A program made the translations under genes and the position numbers. Below are positions 10,301 through 21,194 of a stretch of 64,000 nucleotides of DNA, piece by piece. The stretch spans positions 372,001 through 436,000 of the forward strand of contig JAALGZ010000020.1 in NCBI GenBank assembly GCA_015227615.1, given 5' to 3'. Origin of the DNA: Labyrinthula sp. Ha. Taxonomy: Eukaryota > Sar > Bigyra > Labyrinthulida > Labyrinthulaceae. Numbering within the stretch: the first letter of the stretch is position 1; each line of letters opens with the position of its first letter. The notes beneath the pieces were generated by a model, which saw only the letters and a list, made by a program, of their open reading frames with translations, did no database searches and was not told where the DNA came from.

Positions 10301-13300
10301 ATAGTGCAAACTGTTAACACTAATACCAAGAGAAGGTAAAAGTTACTCAAGAACTCAAAATTCTAGAGGCTTCATTCATAAGAATGCTTACCACGCTTGA
10401 TAAAAAATACAATATCGTACTGAGTGCAGCCTTTGTCAAAACCTTACGCAGAATATAAAATTCAAACTAAGAATTTTAAAGAGATTAAAGGGAAAATTCT
10501 AAAAAAAAACTAGCCTAGAGAGAGTTAATTAATGAATGGCCTAAATGGTGTTTTTCTTATTCCCCGAAAGAGCACCAAGACAATCAAACTGGCATAACTC
10601 GGGGAAAACTCTCACCAGCATGCCTCAAACACGTCAAACAAAGTTAATATAATTGGAATTCTAGTCATGACAGTGAAGTTTGAAGCAATTTTGTCAGTAA
10701 AAATCTGAAACAATAGATTCTTGATCTTCGATTTAACTAATTCCAGTAGTATTGAATAGAAAAACATCCGCGGAAAACTAATAATATTAACCATCGAATC
10801 CTTCAATAAAACTAAGAAGTACGTGTTTGACTTTCTTAGTCAAAGTTCTACCTATCTTTCTAATGGTTAAACTTAGTCTTTGTTCTTCATCATCCCCAGT
10901 GAACTGCTACAATGAATTAGAAGGCAGTTTAAAGTCATATGTTTTAAATTATTCACCGAAAAAATCTTATTAAAATTTGCCACTAAGAATAAAAAGCTCG
11001 GAAAGTGTAATACAATTTAATATATTTTATGCCTCTTCGTGACAAATTCTTGATAGCTTCCAGTTTTTTCTTGTTTCTGCACGCCCTTTCATATTCTTAT
11101 ACCCATTAGTAAGCCACTGGAGCTACGTTTGCCCCGTTTGTAAAACTGTCGTACTTATTAAGTGATATCAAGGTTAAGTGCAGCCCCTTATTCACAATGA
11201 AAGCAACTTATTTAAGCACTGTGTCTCCAAATATAATATCTTCCAACTTAATATGAAGAATTCCGAATAAGAAGTTAGCTTCTTCCAAACACTTCTACAA
11301 TGCACGTGATTAGCTGTTACGCAGCGAACGTGAAGGTTTTGGCCCATCTATCGCTTGTGAAATTAAGTCACGAACATGTTGGTAGCAGAATTTAAAAGGT
11401 GTCATACCGTTTATCTAATTTCCACAGAACCTAACTGCAAAATTATTTTATGAATTTTTAGACTAAGGTTGTAGCATCTGTTTCAACACCACTGTGTGAT
11501 TAAAAGCTAGTACTTTGAGGGTAATATATTAAGAATTTAAATGGACTACAGTTTTGCGTGACGTCATTTTAAGAGTTGAAATTCTCTAGTAACAGTTTGT
11601 ACATGTGTTCTAGAAATCCGAAAAAGCTGCAATAGCTATATAAATTGATCTTTCAGTTTGATGATAATAGAGATTAAGACTTACTGAAGAGAAATGTATC
11701 TTAAGCCCATAGCTGAAACTCTCACAATTCACGACACGTAAAGGTTTGTTTGCTCAAATCAAGCCACTAGTATAAAGTTTGATGATTATGCTACTCTATC
11801 TTATATTTCAAATACATAAAGAAGGGCTCACACTCTGTTAAAGCACATAAGAATAAATATCATATTTCCCTAGTATTTAGTTGGTACCTTCCCCAATAGC
11901 ACTCGCAAATACAGAGGAACAACATTTTTTTCAATAATTTTGCAGATATTAAAAAATAAAAAGTTAGTAACACCGAATGGCACATCACAATCTTCTACAA
12001 TATACACTTTCTATCCAAATTATTTTAATAATAAATTACTCTCTAGATAATTTGATTTATTTTTTTCTGTGACATACATACATGTCCTGGGTTATGATAT
12101 GGCCCATCGGTAAATGAGAGTAGTATTTAGACCAATTAAAATAGATGGGTACTAAAACATTAAATGTAGATTCGTACCTATCTGTATGAAATTCGGAAAA
12201 AAATAAATAATTTAGAAATCATTTTCCTCGAACAAAGAGCAGATTCTCTACTTGCATGAATAAAGCTAGAATGATTTGGTTTTATATTGCAAGATTAGAG
12301 TAGCCAGAGTTCAGAATACCTGCGATTATACAGGATAAAATTGTTTGCTCTTATGAGCATAGTCATATGTGCATTAATAAAATGTGCACGTACATTGCTC
12401 AAACTTAAAGAAAAATCATTGACTTTTAGGTTTTATACGATAGTTCCCAAAAACTATTTCAACTTATGTAAGGAATTCGTACTGCCTAGTCAATAGAAAG
12501 TACAAAGGAATATTCACGAAGGAGCGAAAGGCTTACTATGCTGAAAGTGAGAAAATTTTTACACAATAGCTGCTCATTTCTTCTATACACAATCTGAATT
12601 TAGTAATGAAAGCTGAAGAAAACAACACTTCTATATTACTACTAGATGGTCATAATAACATGGTAGAAACTAGTTACCACAACGAAACATCTTTTTCTAT
12701 TCCATGTATCTGGTCGTACCCAAATCCAGTAATATTGCTAAGCAGTTTTAAAAGGACAAGAACTCGCGACGTGAGATATTCACGTTTTTTTATGTCTATC
12801 ATTTGAGAAAAATGCATTGCTGTGAATTCCTTCCTAGTCTTGTTCCTGATACTTGCGAAAAAAATCCTTTTTTTTTATTTTTTTATTTGGTGGAAACTTC
12901 TTTCAGGATTATTATTTCTTTGGGTGTTTTGACTTTTGAAATATGATAGGAGGCATCCTTTGAATGCATAGCCTGTACCAGCTTCCCTCGGTATCAAGTC
13001 CTCTCCCTGACTATTCAAACGTAATTTTTAGCTCCTTATCTTGAAATTTTGCATTTAAGACTTATCCTCCGTCAAAAATATCAGACCTTGGTCACATTAA
13101 GTCTGGATCTTGTCAGCATATGCATCTCAAAAGTAGAATTTGGAGTTTTAGTGTCAATGGCAGTATTGTTAAGCTATCGGAACAACAAACTATCTTAGGT
13201 AAAGCTCATTGCCTAGTAAGTAGAGATGTTGTACTACCCATTTAGAGTTTGCATCCTTTGTTTTACAGAAAGTTAACTGATTTTTGGCGCATCCGCAACC

Positions 13301-13963
13301 TGCAGAGGAATGAAAGTCTTATTCATATGGAAATTACTGGCGAATATGTATCTGAAGGTATTTGAGTGAATGGCTGGCTTAACTTGGTAGAGTCCCAATC
13401 CTTGTCCATATGATAGTTCATACTCAGAGGAGCAAGATAAGAACGTCCAGAAGGAAATATTCAAAAATTGTGTGGCTGCTTGCCGACATATGTCCTGCTA
13501 ACAACCCTGAATTCTCAAAAGGTTCTTATTTTAATTCTGTTTATCAACAAGAAATATGACGCTTTGAATTGCATCAACCTGTTCTGGTTACATTTTGATT
13601 TTGAGTTAATTTTCAACAATAAACACCAGTGTAAACCTTTAATTGTTAAGCACCAATACATCAGAGTATATCATTAATTTCATCTCACAGTCCTTTCTGT
13701 GCCAGTTCCCTTAGTGTTGTCAGCCAACTGAAGGTGATAAATAATGGATAGACTTTCTCTTACAGCTGCAGCTAAGAATTATATGGAACTACACACTTCG
13801 TGGAAATCCTTGAGGTGATAAATATCTTCTAAAAATATTGGTATTTCGAGGAGTTCCCAGTGATGATTCCGGCTTTAATCTATCGGGACTCGAGAAGGTG
13901 TAATCATAGAAGTTGTATATCGTGCATTTCGGGCTTATTGTCGAAATGCTCTATTGTGGTAGT
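10301..13963. other. Gene-poor region, nothing recognised
   Basis: About 3.7 kb of AT-rich DNA between the MITE and the large hAT element. Open frames at 12.6 kb (66 codons, ATG) and 13.3-13.7 kb (63-69 codons) have no recognisable domain and are within chance length. No RNA gene or repeat was found by eye. Confidence 0.4.
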
Positions 13964-13971
13964 ATTGCTAT

Positions 13972-14110
13972 TAGGGATGTTATTTGATATATTGATAATT
14001 TATCAATAAAAAAATTCCCAATATTTTTCTTATTGATTGATTCTGATAATTTCCAAATTATTTTGATTGATTATTGATTATCATTGATAATCAATAATAA
14101 ATTGGGCCAC
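13972..14110 (+). repeat. Left terminal inverted repeat of the hAT element
   Basis: Begins TAGGGATGTTATTTGATA and runs through many TTGAT/ATCAA words to AATAATAAATTGGGCC at about 14095-14110. It pairs imperfectly with 21041-21186. The repeated ATTGATAATC motifs are likely subterminal transposase-binding sites, as known for other hATs (inference). Confidence 0.8.
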
Positions 14111-14423
14111 ATGGCCAAAATCAATTGATTTATTGATACGTTTGATTATTGATAAGTTTTAATAATTTAGTAATTCCGTCACTTCTTAATGAAATTCCAC
14201 AATTATTCCGTTAATAAAACTGTGTCACCGGGTTTGAAGACCCAGGGGGTTATACTCTGACCGTATCCTCTACAGCTATGCCAATTGACACCTTTACCAA
14301 TTAACCAGTATGAGCTCTATAGGTTGGGTTCGTCGATTCCGGAGAACCCTTCTACAAGGGCAGACATGATATTGAACACACCTAAGCAAGGACTAGGAGT
14401 TACGGGACTTAGCTTATGTCGTT

Positions 14424-14799
14424 CGAAAGCTCTCTTTTCGTAGATTACACTTATTTAGCACTTAATTTAATTTGAGAATGTTAAGATTAATAAACAATAG
14501 TGCCTTAGCAACAGCGAAAAGGATGATGACCACAGACAATGAAATCCCTCTAACTTGGCTCCAAGTTCGTTTCAATGAAAGTTAGATGCATATTCAGAAA
14601 GCTCTCTTCAAGAGCTTCTTAGATTACACTTATTTAGCACTTAATTGAATTTGAGAATGTTAAGATTAATAAACAATAGTGCCTTAGCAACAGCGAAAAG
14701 GATGATGACCACAGACAATGAAATCCCTCTAACTTGGCTCCAAGTTCGTTTCAATGAAAGTTAGATGCATATTCAGAAAGCTCTCTTCAAGAGCTTCTA
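14424..14799 (+). repeat. Tandem duplication, 179-bp unit, about 2.1 copies
   Basis: GAAAGCTCTCTT followed by TAGATTACACTTATTTAGCA starts near 14424 and recurs with a 179-bp period (AGATTACAC at 14442 and 14621). The two copies are almost identical, differing for example in TTAATTTAATTT versus TTAATTGAATTT, so the duplication is young. The part just before each repeat carries GCTCTCTTCAAGAGC, a short palindrome. It lies within the left interior of the hAT element and has no coding capacity. Confidence 0.85.
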
Positions 14800-17388
14800 A
14801 GATAAATAAAGTTAAATAACATAAACTAATTTTAACTTCCTCAAAATAAAACATATTTGTTCGCGATTGCGAAGATTTTGCATAATGTTCACATAGAAAT
14901 GCTTGTATCTTTGCTCAAACTCCGTTTGAGGAAGACTATAGTATATCTTTGGAAAGGTATTTTAATTTCCCATGCACTTAAAAAAATAATTTAGGTTTTT
15001 AAGAAGTTAATCACGAGTTATGTGCGTTTTAATATCCGAATATCAAAGCCTAATTCAGCATATCAATACTTGCCGCAGTAAAAGCTATTTTTCTCAATCA
15101 ATTTTTAATCTTTTTAAACCAAAAAAGTTCTAAAATACCTTAAATATTAATTCTTAAGATATTATAGTTTTTTTATTTTGTTTTGTATGAAAATACTAGA
15201 GTTAAATTATGTATTTCTATATTTCAAGAATACTGTTCAATTTCAGGTCATATTTTTGTTTCTATTGTATCTCGCTCAATTCTTACGTAAAGCACTATTG
15301 TAACTTATAAGACTTATCTTAAAAGTTTTTTGTAGTCGCTGGATTTTAATTTTTTTTTGAGGACTGAAAAATAATTTTCTAGTCTATTCTTTTCACATCA
15401 CCCTGTATTTTAGATGAATTTGCAAATAATTGTAAAGCTTATTTCTCAGTGAATTTGTTGAGTTATCAAAAACAAAATACAGTTTTGAAAAGCTCTTTTA
15501 AATATCTTTTGAGTCATACAAGATAATATAGGATATTAGAAGAATAAATACATGTAGAGCGCAAAATATCACCAAAATATGGCACATCCATTTTATATCG
15601 ATCAGAAAACAATGAAGAAAAAGGTTACACCACCTCTGTAAACTGTCAACATTAGCTGTCATATTTAATTTTTACCTAGTAGCAAACAATAGTATTTTAT
15701 TCTTTTTGTTATTATGGCGCGGTAAAAACTTTAGCAACGTTTTTTTCAGAAATGCAGTATAATGCCCATATAATCAACAATACCTTTTCAACTCTTCTAC
15801 AAAGCTCAAAACATATTGAAAGCTGAACCTAGTACTTACTCACATAAAAATTTTGTGGATTAAAACAATATTAAGTATAACAAAATCACAATTACTGAAA
15901 ATAATGCATATAGTATTTCTTCGTTTTTGTCACGAAATCTTCCTCAAATATAATATTATCACCCACAATGTGTTTCACATTTAAAAAACCTTTCCAACCA
16001 TGTATTTTGTCAAGGTATTTGATAAGGATGAGTACCTTAAACCCTAAAAAAGGCTAATTTTAAGGGTCCTCTTCACTAAGTTTAGAGATCTCTAAAAAAA
16101 CATACATTCAAACGTAACATCATGAAGAACAACTCTATAGATGATCTGATTCTTCTCAGACCCTAAGAATGGCCAATACCTAGCTTCCCAAACCTTTTCT
16201 CAGGATATTTTTTCTTTAGTTAACTGTAACTGAGCTAAACTTCACTCAGAAAAGTCAAATGTTCAAAATCTGCACATCTGAAAATATGAAATCACTCAGT
16301 TTTGCTATAATCCCCTAAACTTTTGTACTATGTAGCCCCAAACAACTAAAAAACATGACTTGTAACCTTTAATTCTGTTTCTTAGGATATTTTTAATATT
16401 TTTTTTAAGAAAAGTCGATATTGGGCTAAAATGCTGTTTTTATCAACTTCAATCCGTGTAATACCTCGAGAAATACTCGCCTAGAGTTCAAACAGACCTC
16501 ACCAGTCAAAAGAATGGGTGAATTTAGGTCTACAAACAACTTTGCTTGAAAATTGAAGTATTCTGTATAGACTTCCTAACAATGTATCCTATTTCTAAGA
16601 TCTCAGAAACTCTGAAAAAGGATACTGTTAAATGTCAGATATTCCTGAATGGGTAATACCAAGTAAGAAAACATCCGGACAAATGGTACGCAACCAGAGG
16701 TATTGATGATTTATGGTACCTCCGAGTTTTGTTTGAGGAAACTTGAAGAAATTCCCTATTAATCTCAGCAATAGTTATTTGACTTAATTTAACTTGACTC
16801 CAAACACAACTTTAAAATAGCCAAAACTAAACCTTTAATGAGACAAATATCAAGAACTTTGACTCTAATCTTATCTAAAACCAATTTCCAGTAACTTAGA
16901 GAAGAAAAATTTAAAGTTTGAGGTTTTTATTGGTTTTTATTATACAGATCTCTATCATATAATTGCAAATTTATATATAATAATACATGTTTTTTTAACT
17001 TTTACATATGATAAACTGTTTAAAAACACATATAAATTGGCATGGAGAGCACTACTCTTCATTAAAGAAGATCTACACTTTTAGTTTTTGAAAAAAGTCA
17101 TTATGTGGTCGTTTTTCTGACGTATTTATGGAAAAAATGTGATATTTTTATTTTTACAAGTTAAGCACCTTAATCTTATTTTTATAAAACGTACTTGGTA
17201 TCATTTTAAAGAGGAAAATCATATCTTTCTTTTCATATGAAACTTTTTTGTGATTTTTGCTCAAAAGTTACCTATTCAGTCATAAACTTTTCATTAAGAA
17301 TACATTCTTGAAGTAATCAAACATGCAATAAGAGCCCAAAATACACACCAACTGAAACACATCAAATAAGAGGATAAAGGGACGAACT
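14800..17388. other. Non-coding interior of the hAT element
   Basis: About 2.6 kb, strongly AT-rich, with frequent stops in all frames. I see no gene, no RNA gene and no nested element. Its presence explains why this element is much longer than its transposase requires. Confidence 0.5.
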
Positions 17389-17640
17389 ATGCAAGCAACT
17401 GGTAAAGAGCCTCCGGAAAAGGAAAGGTCTTCTCAGTTAGAAGCAGAAGAAGTTGAAGTAGAGAAAAGATTGAAGTTGAAGAAGAATCAGAGAAGAGCGA
17501 GGAAAGCATTCTACAGTGGAATTGAGATCAAAGGAAATTTAAATTCAGAAAAAAACAGGAGCAAATTGAAAGCTCTAAAGTTTCTAAAAGAAATTCCTGA
17601 CTCTGTTTTAGAAGATTTTGATAAAATTAATATTGTATAA
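17389..17640 (+). CDS. hAT-borne 83-residue highly charged ORF, unknown
   Basis: The ORF starts at ATG 17389 in the same orientation as the transposase and about 0.7 kb upstream of it. It encodes 83 residues dominated by Glu, Lys and Arg: an acidic run (LEAEEVEVEKR, 17-27), a basic run (LKLKKNQRRARKAF, 28-41) and a helical C-terminus (LKFLKEIPDSVLEDFDK). It shows no zinc finger, membrane segment or family I recognise. Its position inside the element and clean start suggest an accessory hAT protein or a captured host exon. At this length chance is possible, though the composition looks like a real nuclear or nucleic-acid-binding protein. Confidence 0.4.
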   Translation: MQATGKEPPEKERSSQLEAEEVEVEKRLKLKKNQRRARKAFYSGIEIKGNLNSEKNRSKLKALKFLKEIPDSVLEDFDKINIV

Positions 17641-18311
17641 GCTTTAACTAAATAAGAATTGTTTCTCGTATCTTCTATCTTCATATGTATTTATATTTAT
17701 TGTCATTTTATTTGTGTCCCTGCTGTAGCACAGAAAACAACCTTCTTTTATGCTAAAACTAGCCTTAACGTTAACATCCCTATATTCTTAGACAAACTTC
17801 TTAGAACAACCAAACTACTTATCAACAAGTTATTGGAATCCAATATACCTTGGTTTCTCCTATATCATCTTCTAACGGTAAGTTTGTTAACTTTCCTCCT
17901 ACAGCTTGGGCCTGGTCTCTGGTTGAGTCACAACTCCTTGTGGTATTTAACACTACTCTGGACTCAACAGTTAAAATATGTGCAAGCTTTTAACTGTTTC
18001 ATTAAGTAGCACCAGAGAACTTGCACACTCAGAAGCTTCTGTGGAATTTAATATTTACAAACAATTAAACAAGTGTATTGGTTAACTAACATAGGAAAAA
18101 ACAATATTTAACCAAAAAACGAATACGTCGGAAAACGATGAAGGAAAAAACAGTCGTTTTCTTCTTATTATTCTTTAGGAACCACCGGAAATAGCCATAA
18201 ACTGAACTGGAAAATAATAAAAACTCGCAAAACTGTACTTTTACGTCTTATTATTTATTCTTAGGTCAAACAATACTGAAATAAATATCAAAAACGAAGA
18301 AGAAAGAAACC
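17641..18311 (+). other. hAT interior between the two ORFs; possible uncharacterised exon
   Basis: A frame open from about 17659 to 18009 has no ATG. It ends in a hydrophobic, Leu-rich stretch (PWFLLYHLL, then LGPGLWLSHNSLWY). Within it, 17878-17904 is a 27-nt segment starting GTAAGT and ending CTACAG, the form of the tiny introns in the host genes. It may be part of a spliced transcript, but no start exon can be placed, so I do not call a gene. Confidence 0.25.
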
Positions 18312-20519
18312 ATGGATAAAGAAATTGACTTGACTCAGGCCTCCACTTCATGCAGTATATCTGTCTCTGCTACAAGAACTTCAACTGCTTCTTCTATTTC
18401 AAATCAACAGCCAGAAGCCAAGCGTCAAAAGATCAAGAATAAGGCTGAAGCATGGAAGAAGAACTTTCAGGATTATGTAGGAAGATCTTCAGGAAAGCAA
18501 GATACACCTCCAGCAAGCAAACGGAGCAGAACAAAGGTGAAAAGAAGCAAGGCCTATGAATATTTTAAGTTAGATGAAGTGGATGAAACTCGGATGCTAT
18601 GCAACGAGTGTGGAGTTTCTGTTAACTATACGAACAAGAACACGACCGCGATGCTTAATCATATGGGAAAGTGCCAGAATATTATATTGAAAGAAAAGGA
18701 AAAGTCTCGGAAGAAGATTGGTGGCGGAATTTCGAGGTTTTTGTTGAGCCAGAGCTCTACTCAGGCTAGGGGTCAACATGCCTTTGGAGTGAAGGGAAGT
18801 TCAAGTGCCAATGATGCAGATAAAGCAGTTTATGAAGCTCAGAGGAAGGCTGTTGTCATACTGAAGCAAAGTTTTGGATTCTGGAGTAAACCTTGCATTG
18901 TGGACGTTGTTCGAGCCCTTCATCCTGAGCACAAACCTGTTGGACGACAACGCTTCAAGAAGGATATTATGAATGATTACAAGAAGGCTAAGAAGCTTAT
19001 AGCAGTGGATTTGATGAAGCAGGTCAAGAGTGGAAGTTTCAGTATAACATGCGATAACTGGTCTTCAACATGTTACAAAGGCTATATGATGTTGACTCTG
19101 CATTGGATAACTGAAAGCTTTCAGATGAAAAGGTTGGGGCTTTCCTTTGATAGACACAGAGGAAAACACGATGGTGGAGCAAACTGCAACTTGATCATGG
19201 CTACGTTGAAGGAGTTTGGGATCCAACATAACGTTGTTAGCATTACAACGGATAACGGAAGCGACATGCTCTCTGCTGGTAATAGGTTGCATAGTATATT
19301 GTTGCAAGAAGAGGAAAAAGCAACAAGCGAAGGAAAAGTACCTATTGTCCCTGTTTTGAAGCTGGATGACTTTCATTTTCGCTGCATGGCCCATGTGAAC
19401 AACTTGATTACAAAAGAAGTATTAAAGCATCTCAAGAACCAGTTGTATCGAGCTAGAAGGTTCAGGCTTTATTTTAATGGAACAGCAAGACAAGGGCTAT
19501 GGGAAGCAGCTGTAGAAGCATGTGGTTTCAAGGGTAAAGACGATGCAAAGTTGCCAAGTATCGATGTTGCTACAAGATGGGACAGCATGTTCCTTTTTCT
19601 ACAAGCCTTGGTGAAGAAGAAAGATATTATCTTAGAAGTCCAGGAAAAGATGCCAGCTGATAGAGAGTTTACAATGGTAAAGCTTAATGAGTCGGAGTTT
19701 CATGTCATGAGTTTCATTGCAGATATGTTGAAGCCGAGCTATCTGGTAACGACGCGGGCTTCGATTAGCACACAGGTGACTGTTTGTTACAGAAGAAAGA
19801 TGTTTCAAGCTCTATCTAAGTCATTAAGGGAAATAAAGCAGAAGTGTAGTGATCCTCCCTATGAAGTTGCTGAGCATTTTGGCGATGAATTTCTCAAAGT
19901 ATTGGAGGACTTGGCTACTGGAATTGAGTCTGCACTTAGGGAAAAGGTGGCTGCATATCAAAACCTGTTTGTTGATTCCAAGGTTGTTTTACTCACGGAA
20001 ATATTGAGCAAGAAGGTTTACAAAAACATCGAGGTAGTTACTGGATCTTCTACTTGGCAGAAGCACAAAGCTGTTTTGATGGAGTTTATTGCCACTGTTC
20101 ACAACAAAGAAGTTTTGAAGCGGCAAGTCAAGAAGCGAGTGCAGCCTATGGTGGTGGAACGAAGCCTGGATGATTTTTCAGATGAAGATGATGATGAAAC
20201 CATACATGCTTTGGATATGGAGGACTCTAAAAGGGTGGAGGCGTTTCTAGCTGAAAAGAGATTACCAAAAGGATATTCGACACTGGATTTTTGGAGGGAG
20301 AAGAGGTTCACTTATCCATTGCTTGCAGTTTTAGCTAGAAGATATCTTTGCATCCAGACAAGCAGCGTTGATTCTGAGCGAAGTTTTTCCCATGCTAAAA
20401 AAACGTTTGTTGGCAAAGAAGCGCTGAAGGATGAAACGTTTAAGACTCTGATGGATTTAAGAGAATACTACTTTTATCTGGATCCTGAGTTGTGTCGGAG
20501 CCTGAAGCAAATGGAGTAG
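18312..20519 (+). CDS. hAT-family transposase with BED zinc finger
   Basis: 735 residues, unbroken, start in good context (AAACCATGG). Order of parts: Ser/Thr-rich and basic N-terminus (1-80); BED-type zinc finger with C97, C100, H117 and C121; linker; and RNase-H-like catalytic core with D248 (ITCDNWSS), D314 (ITTDNGSDM), the RC-x2-H motif (358-361, RCMAH) and TRWDS at 421-425. After the helical insertion come E689 in SSVDSERSFSH and the C-terminal hAT dimerisation region (about 650-725, YPLLAVLARRYL). D248, D314 and E689 are the expected catalytic triad. The enzyme excises and inserts the element, making 8-bp target duplications as seen at both ends. An acidic patch (DDFSDEDDDE, 620-629) is unusual in length. 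All key residues are present, so it is likely functional. Confidence 0.96.
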   Translation: MDKEIDLTQASTSCSISVSATRTSTASSISNQQPEAKRQKIKNKAEAWKKNFQDYVGRSSGKQDTPPASKRSRTKVKRSKAYEYFKLDEVDETRMLCNECGVSVNYTNKNTTAMLNHMGKCQNIILKEKEKSRKKIGGGISRFLLSQSSTQARGQHAFGVKGSSSANDADKAVYEAQRKAVVILKQSFGFWSKPCIVDVVRALHPEHKPVGRQRFKKDIMNDYKKAKKLIAVDLMKQVKSGSFSITCDNWSSTCYKGYMMLTLHWITESFQMKRLGLSFDRHRGKHDGGANCNLIMATLKEFGIQHNVVSITTDNGSDMLSAGNRLHSILLQEEEKATSEGKVPIVPVLKLDDFHFRCMAHVNNLITKEVLKHLKNQLYRARRFRLYFNGTARQGLWEAAVEACGFKGKDDAKLPSIDVATRWDSMFLFLQALVKKKDIILEVQEKMPADREFTMVKLNESEFHVMSFIADMLKPSYLVTTRASISTQVTVCYRRKMFQALSKSLREIKQKCSDPPYEVAEHFGDEFLKVLEDLATGIESALREKVAAYQNLFVDSKVVLLTEILSKKVYKNIEVVTGSSTWQKHKAVLMEFIATVHNKEVLKRQVKKRVQPMVVERSLDDFSDEDDDETIHALDMEDSKRVEAFLAEKRLPKGYSTLDFWREKRFTYPLLAVLARRYLCIQTSSVDSERSFSHAKKTFVGKEALKDETFKTLMDLREYYFYLDPELCRSLKQME

Positions 20520-20790
20520 AAAGATGAATACGTTAGAATTAACATTTAAAAAAATATTTTATTGTAGTCAAGTAGGGTTCTTTTCCCTCAGGGTTATCTC
20601 CCTCCTTCACTTTTTTAGTTTTAAAACTTACGGTGAAGATGGGATATTAATGTGAAGATTCTTGTGAATTTTATGCTAAAAACTTAAAAATACCTATTAA
20701 ATTTACACAGTAACTTCGAGTTCAGAACGTTAAAGCTTAGTTTGCCTCAAATTGAGGTTAGAAAAAAAACTAAAAAGTACGAAACAAACG

Positions 20791-20931
20791 TTAAACTTCC
20801 TGTACAAGGTGTTCTTCTAGATCATTCTCACGTTTACGTCTCTCCCTCTCCATATCCTCTACCATCAAGTGCCAAAGTAACGCGGTAAATATCGTCAGCA
20901 ACACGAATATTGCAATATCAATGTCTTTCAT
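20791..20931 (-). CDS. hAT-borne 46-residue single-span membrane microprotein (candidate)
   Basis: Lies between the transposase stop and the right end, on the opposite strand. ATG at 20931 starts MKDIDIAIFVLLTIFTALLW..., a 46-residue protein. Residues 6-23 are a clean hydrophobic helix; residues 24-46 are a strongly charged helix (EDMERERRKRENDLEEH). The codons include several G/C-ending choices (GTG, CTG, ACG, GCG) unlike random AT-rich DNA, which argues for coding. I do not recognise the family. It may be an element accessory gene or a captured host fragment. Its short length makes chance possible. Confidence 0.4.
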   Translation of the reverse strand: MKDIDIAIFVLLTIFTALLWHLMVEDMERERRKRENDLEEHLVQEV

Positions 20932-21040
20932 TAGTTTTGTCCAGTTATTTCTTTTTTCGAACACGTAAAACTTAAGGTTCAGTTCAATTAATAGTTGGAT
21001 TTTGAATTAAAATGGGGTTCTCAAGACTTGGGCTATAGGA

Positions 21041-21186
21041 CCCAATTTATTATTGATTATTATTTGATAATCAAAATGAAAATTCTTTTATTGATAATCA
21101 ATTAAACTGCAAATTCTATTATTGATAATCAGAATCAAAATGATTATCAAATAATTATTGATAATTTTTATCAAATAACACCCCTA
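21041..21186 (-). repeat. Right terminal inverted repeat of the hAT element
   Basis: Starts CCCAATTTATTATTGATTAT and ends ATCAAATAACACCCCTA, the inverse of the left end. Like the left end it is full of ATTGATAATC words. The target copy ATTGCTAT follows directly at 21187. Confidence 0.8.
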
Positions 21187-21194
21187 ATTGCTAT

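Larger units (their letters stand above)
13972..21186 (+). mobile_element. Apparently complete hAT DNA transposon, 7215 bp
   Basis: The termini are TAGGGATGTTATTTGATA on the left and, on the minus strand, TAGGGGTGTTATTTGATA on the right (17 of 18 identical). Identical 8-bp target duplications ATTGCTAT lie at 13964-13971 and 21187-21194. Terminal inverted repeats extend imperfectly to about 140 bp each, ending in an AATAATAAATTGGG block on both sides. Inside are a 179-bp tandem duplication, about 2.6 kb of AT-rich non-coding DNA, an 83-codon ORF, an intact 735-residue hAT transposase and, on the minus strand, a 46-codon ORF. A perfect target duplication and an unbroken transposase argue for recent insertion and possible activity. 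At 7.2 kb it is longer than many hATs because of the non-coding interior. Confidence 0.93.

Noticed and set aside
12606-12806. 66-codon ATG-started frame
   Set aside because: No recognisable content; within chance length and not near another gene.
14219-14345. tRNA-like or SINE-like sequence inside the hAT left end
   Set aside because: On the minus strand TGGCATAGCTG resembles an A box and there is a GTGTCA/TGACAC pairing, but no B box with a proper T-loop and no cloverleaf; the related MITE shares part of it, so it belongs to the element.
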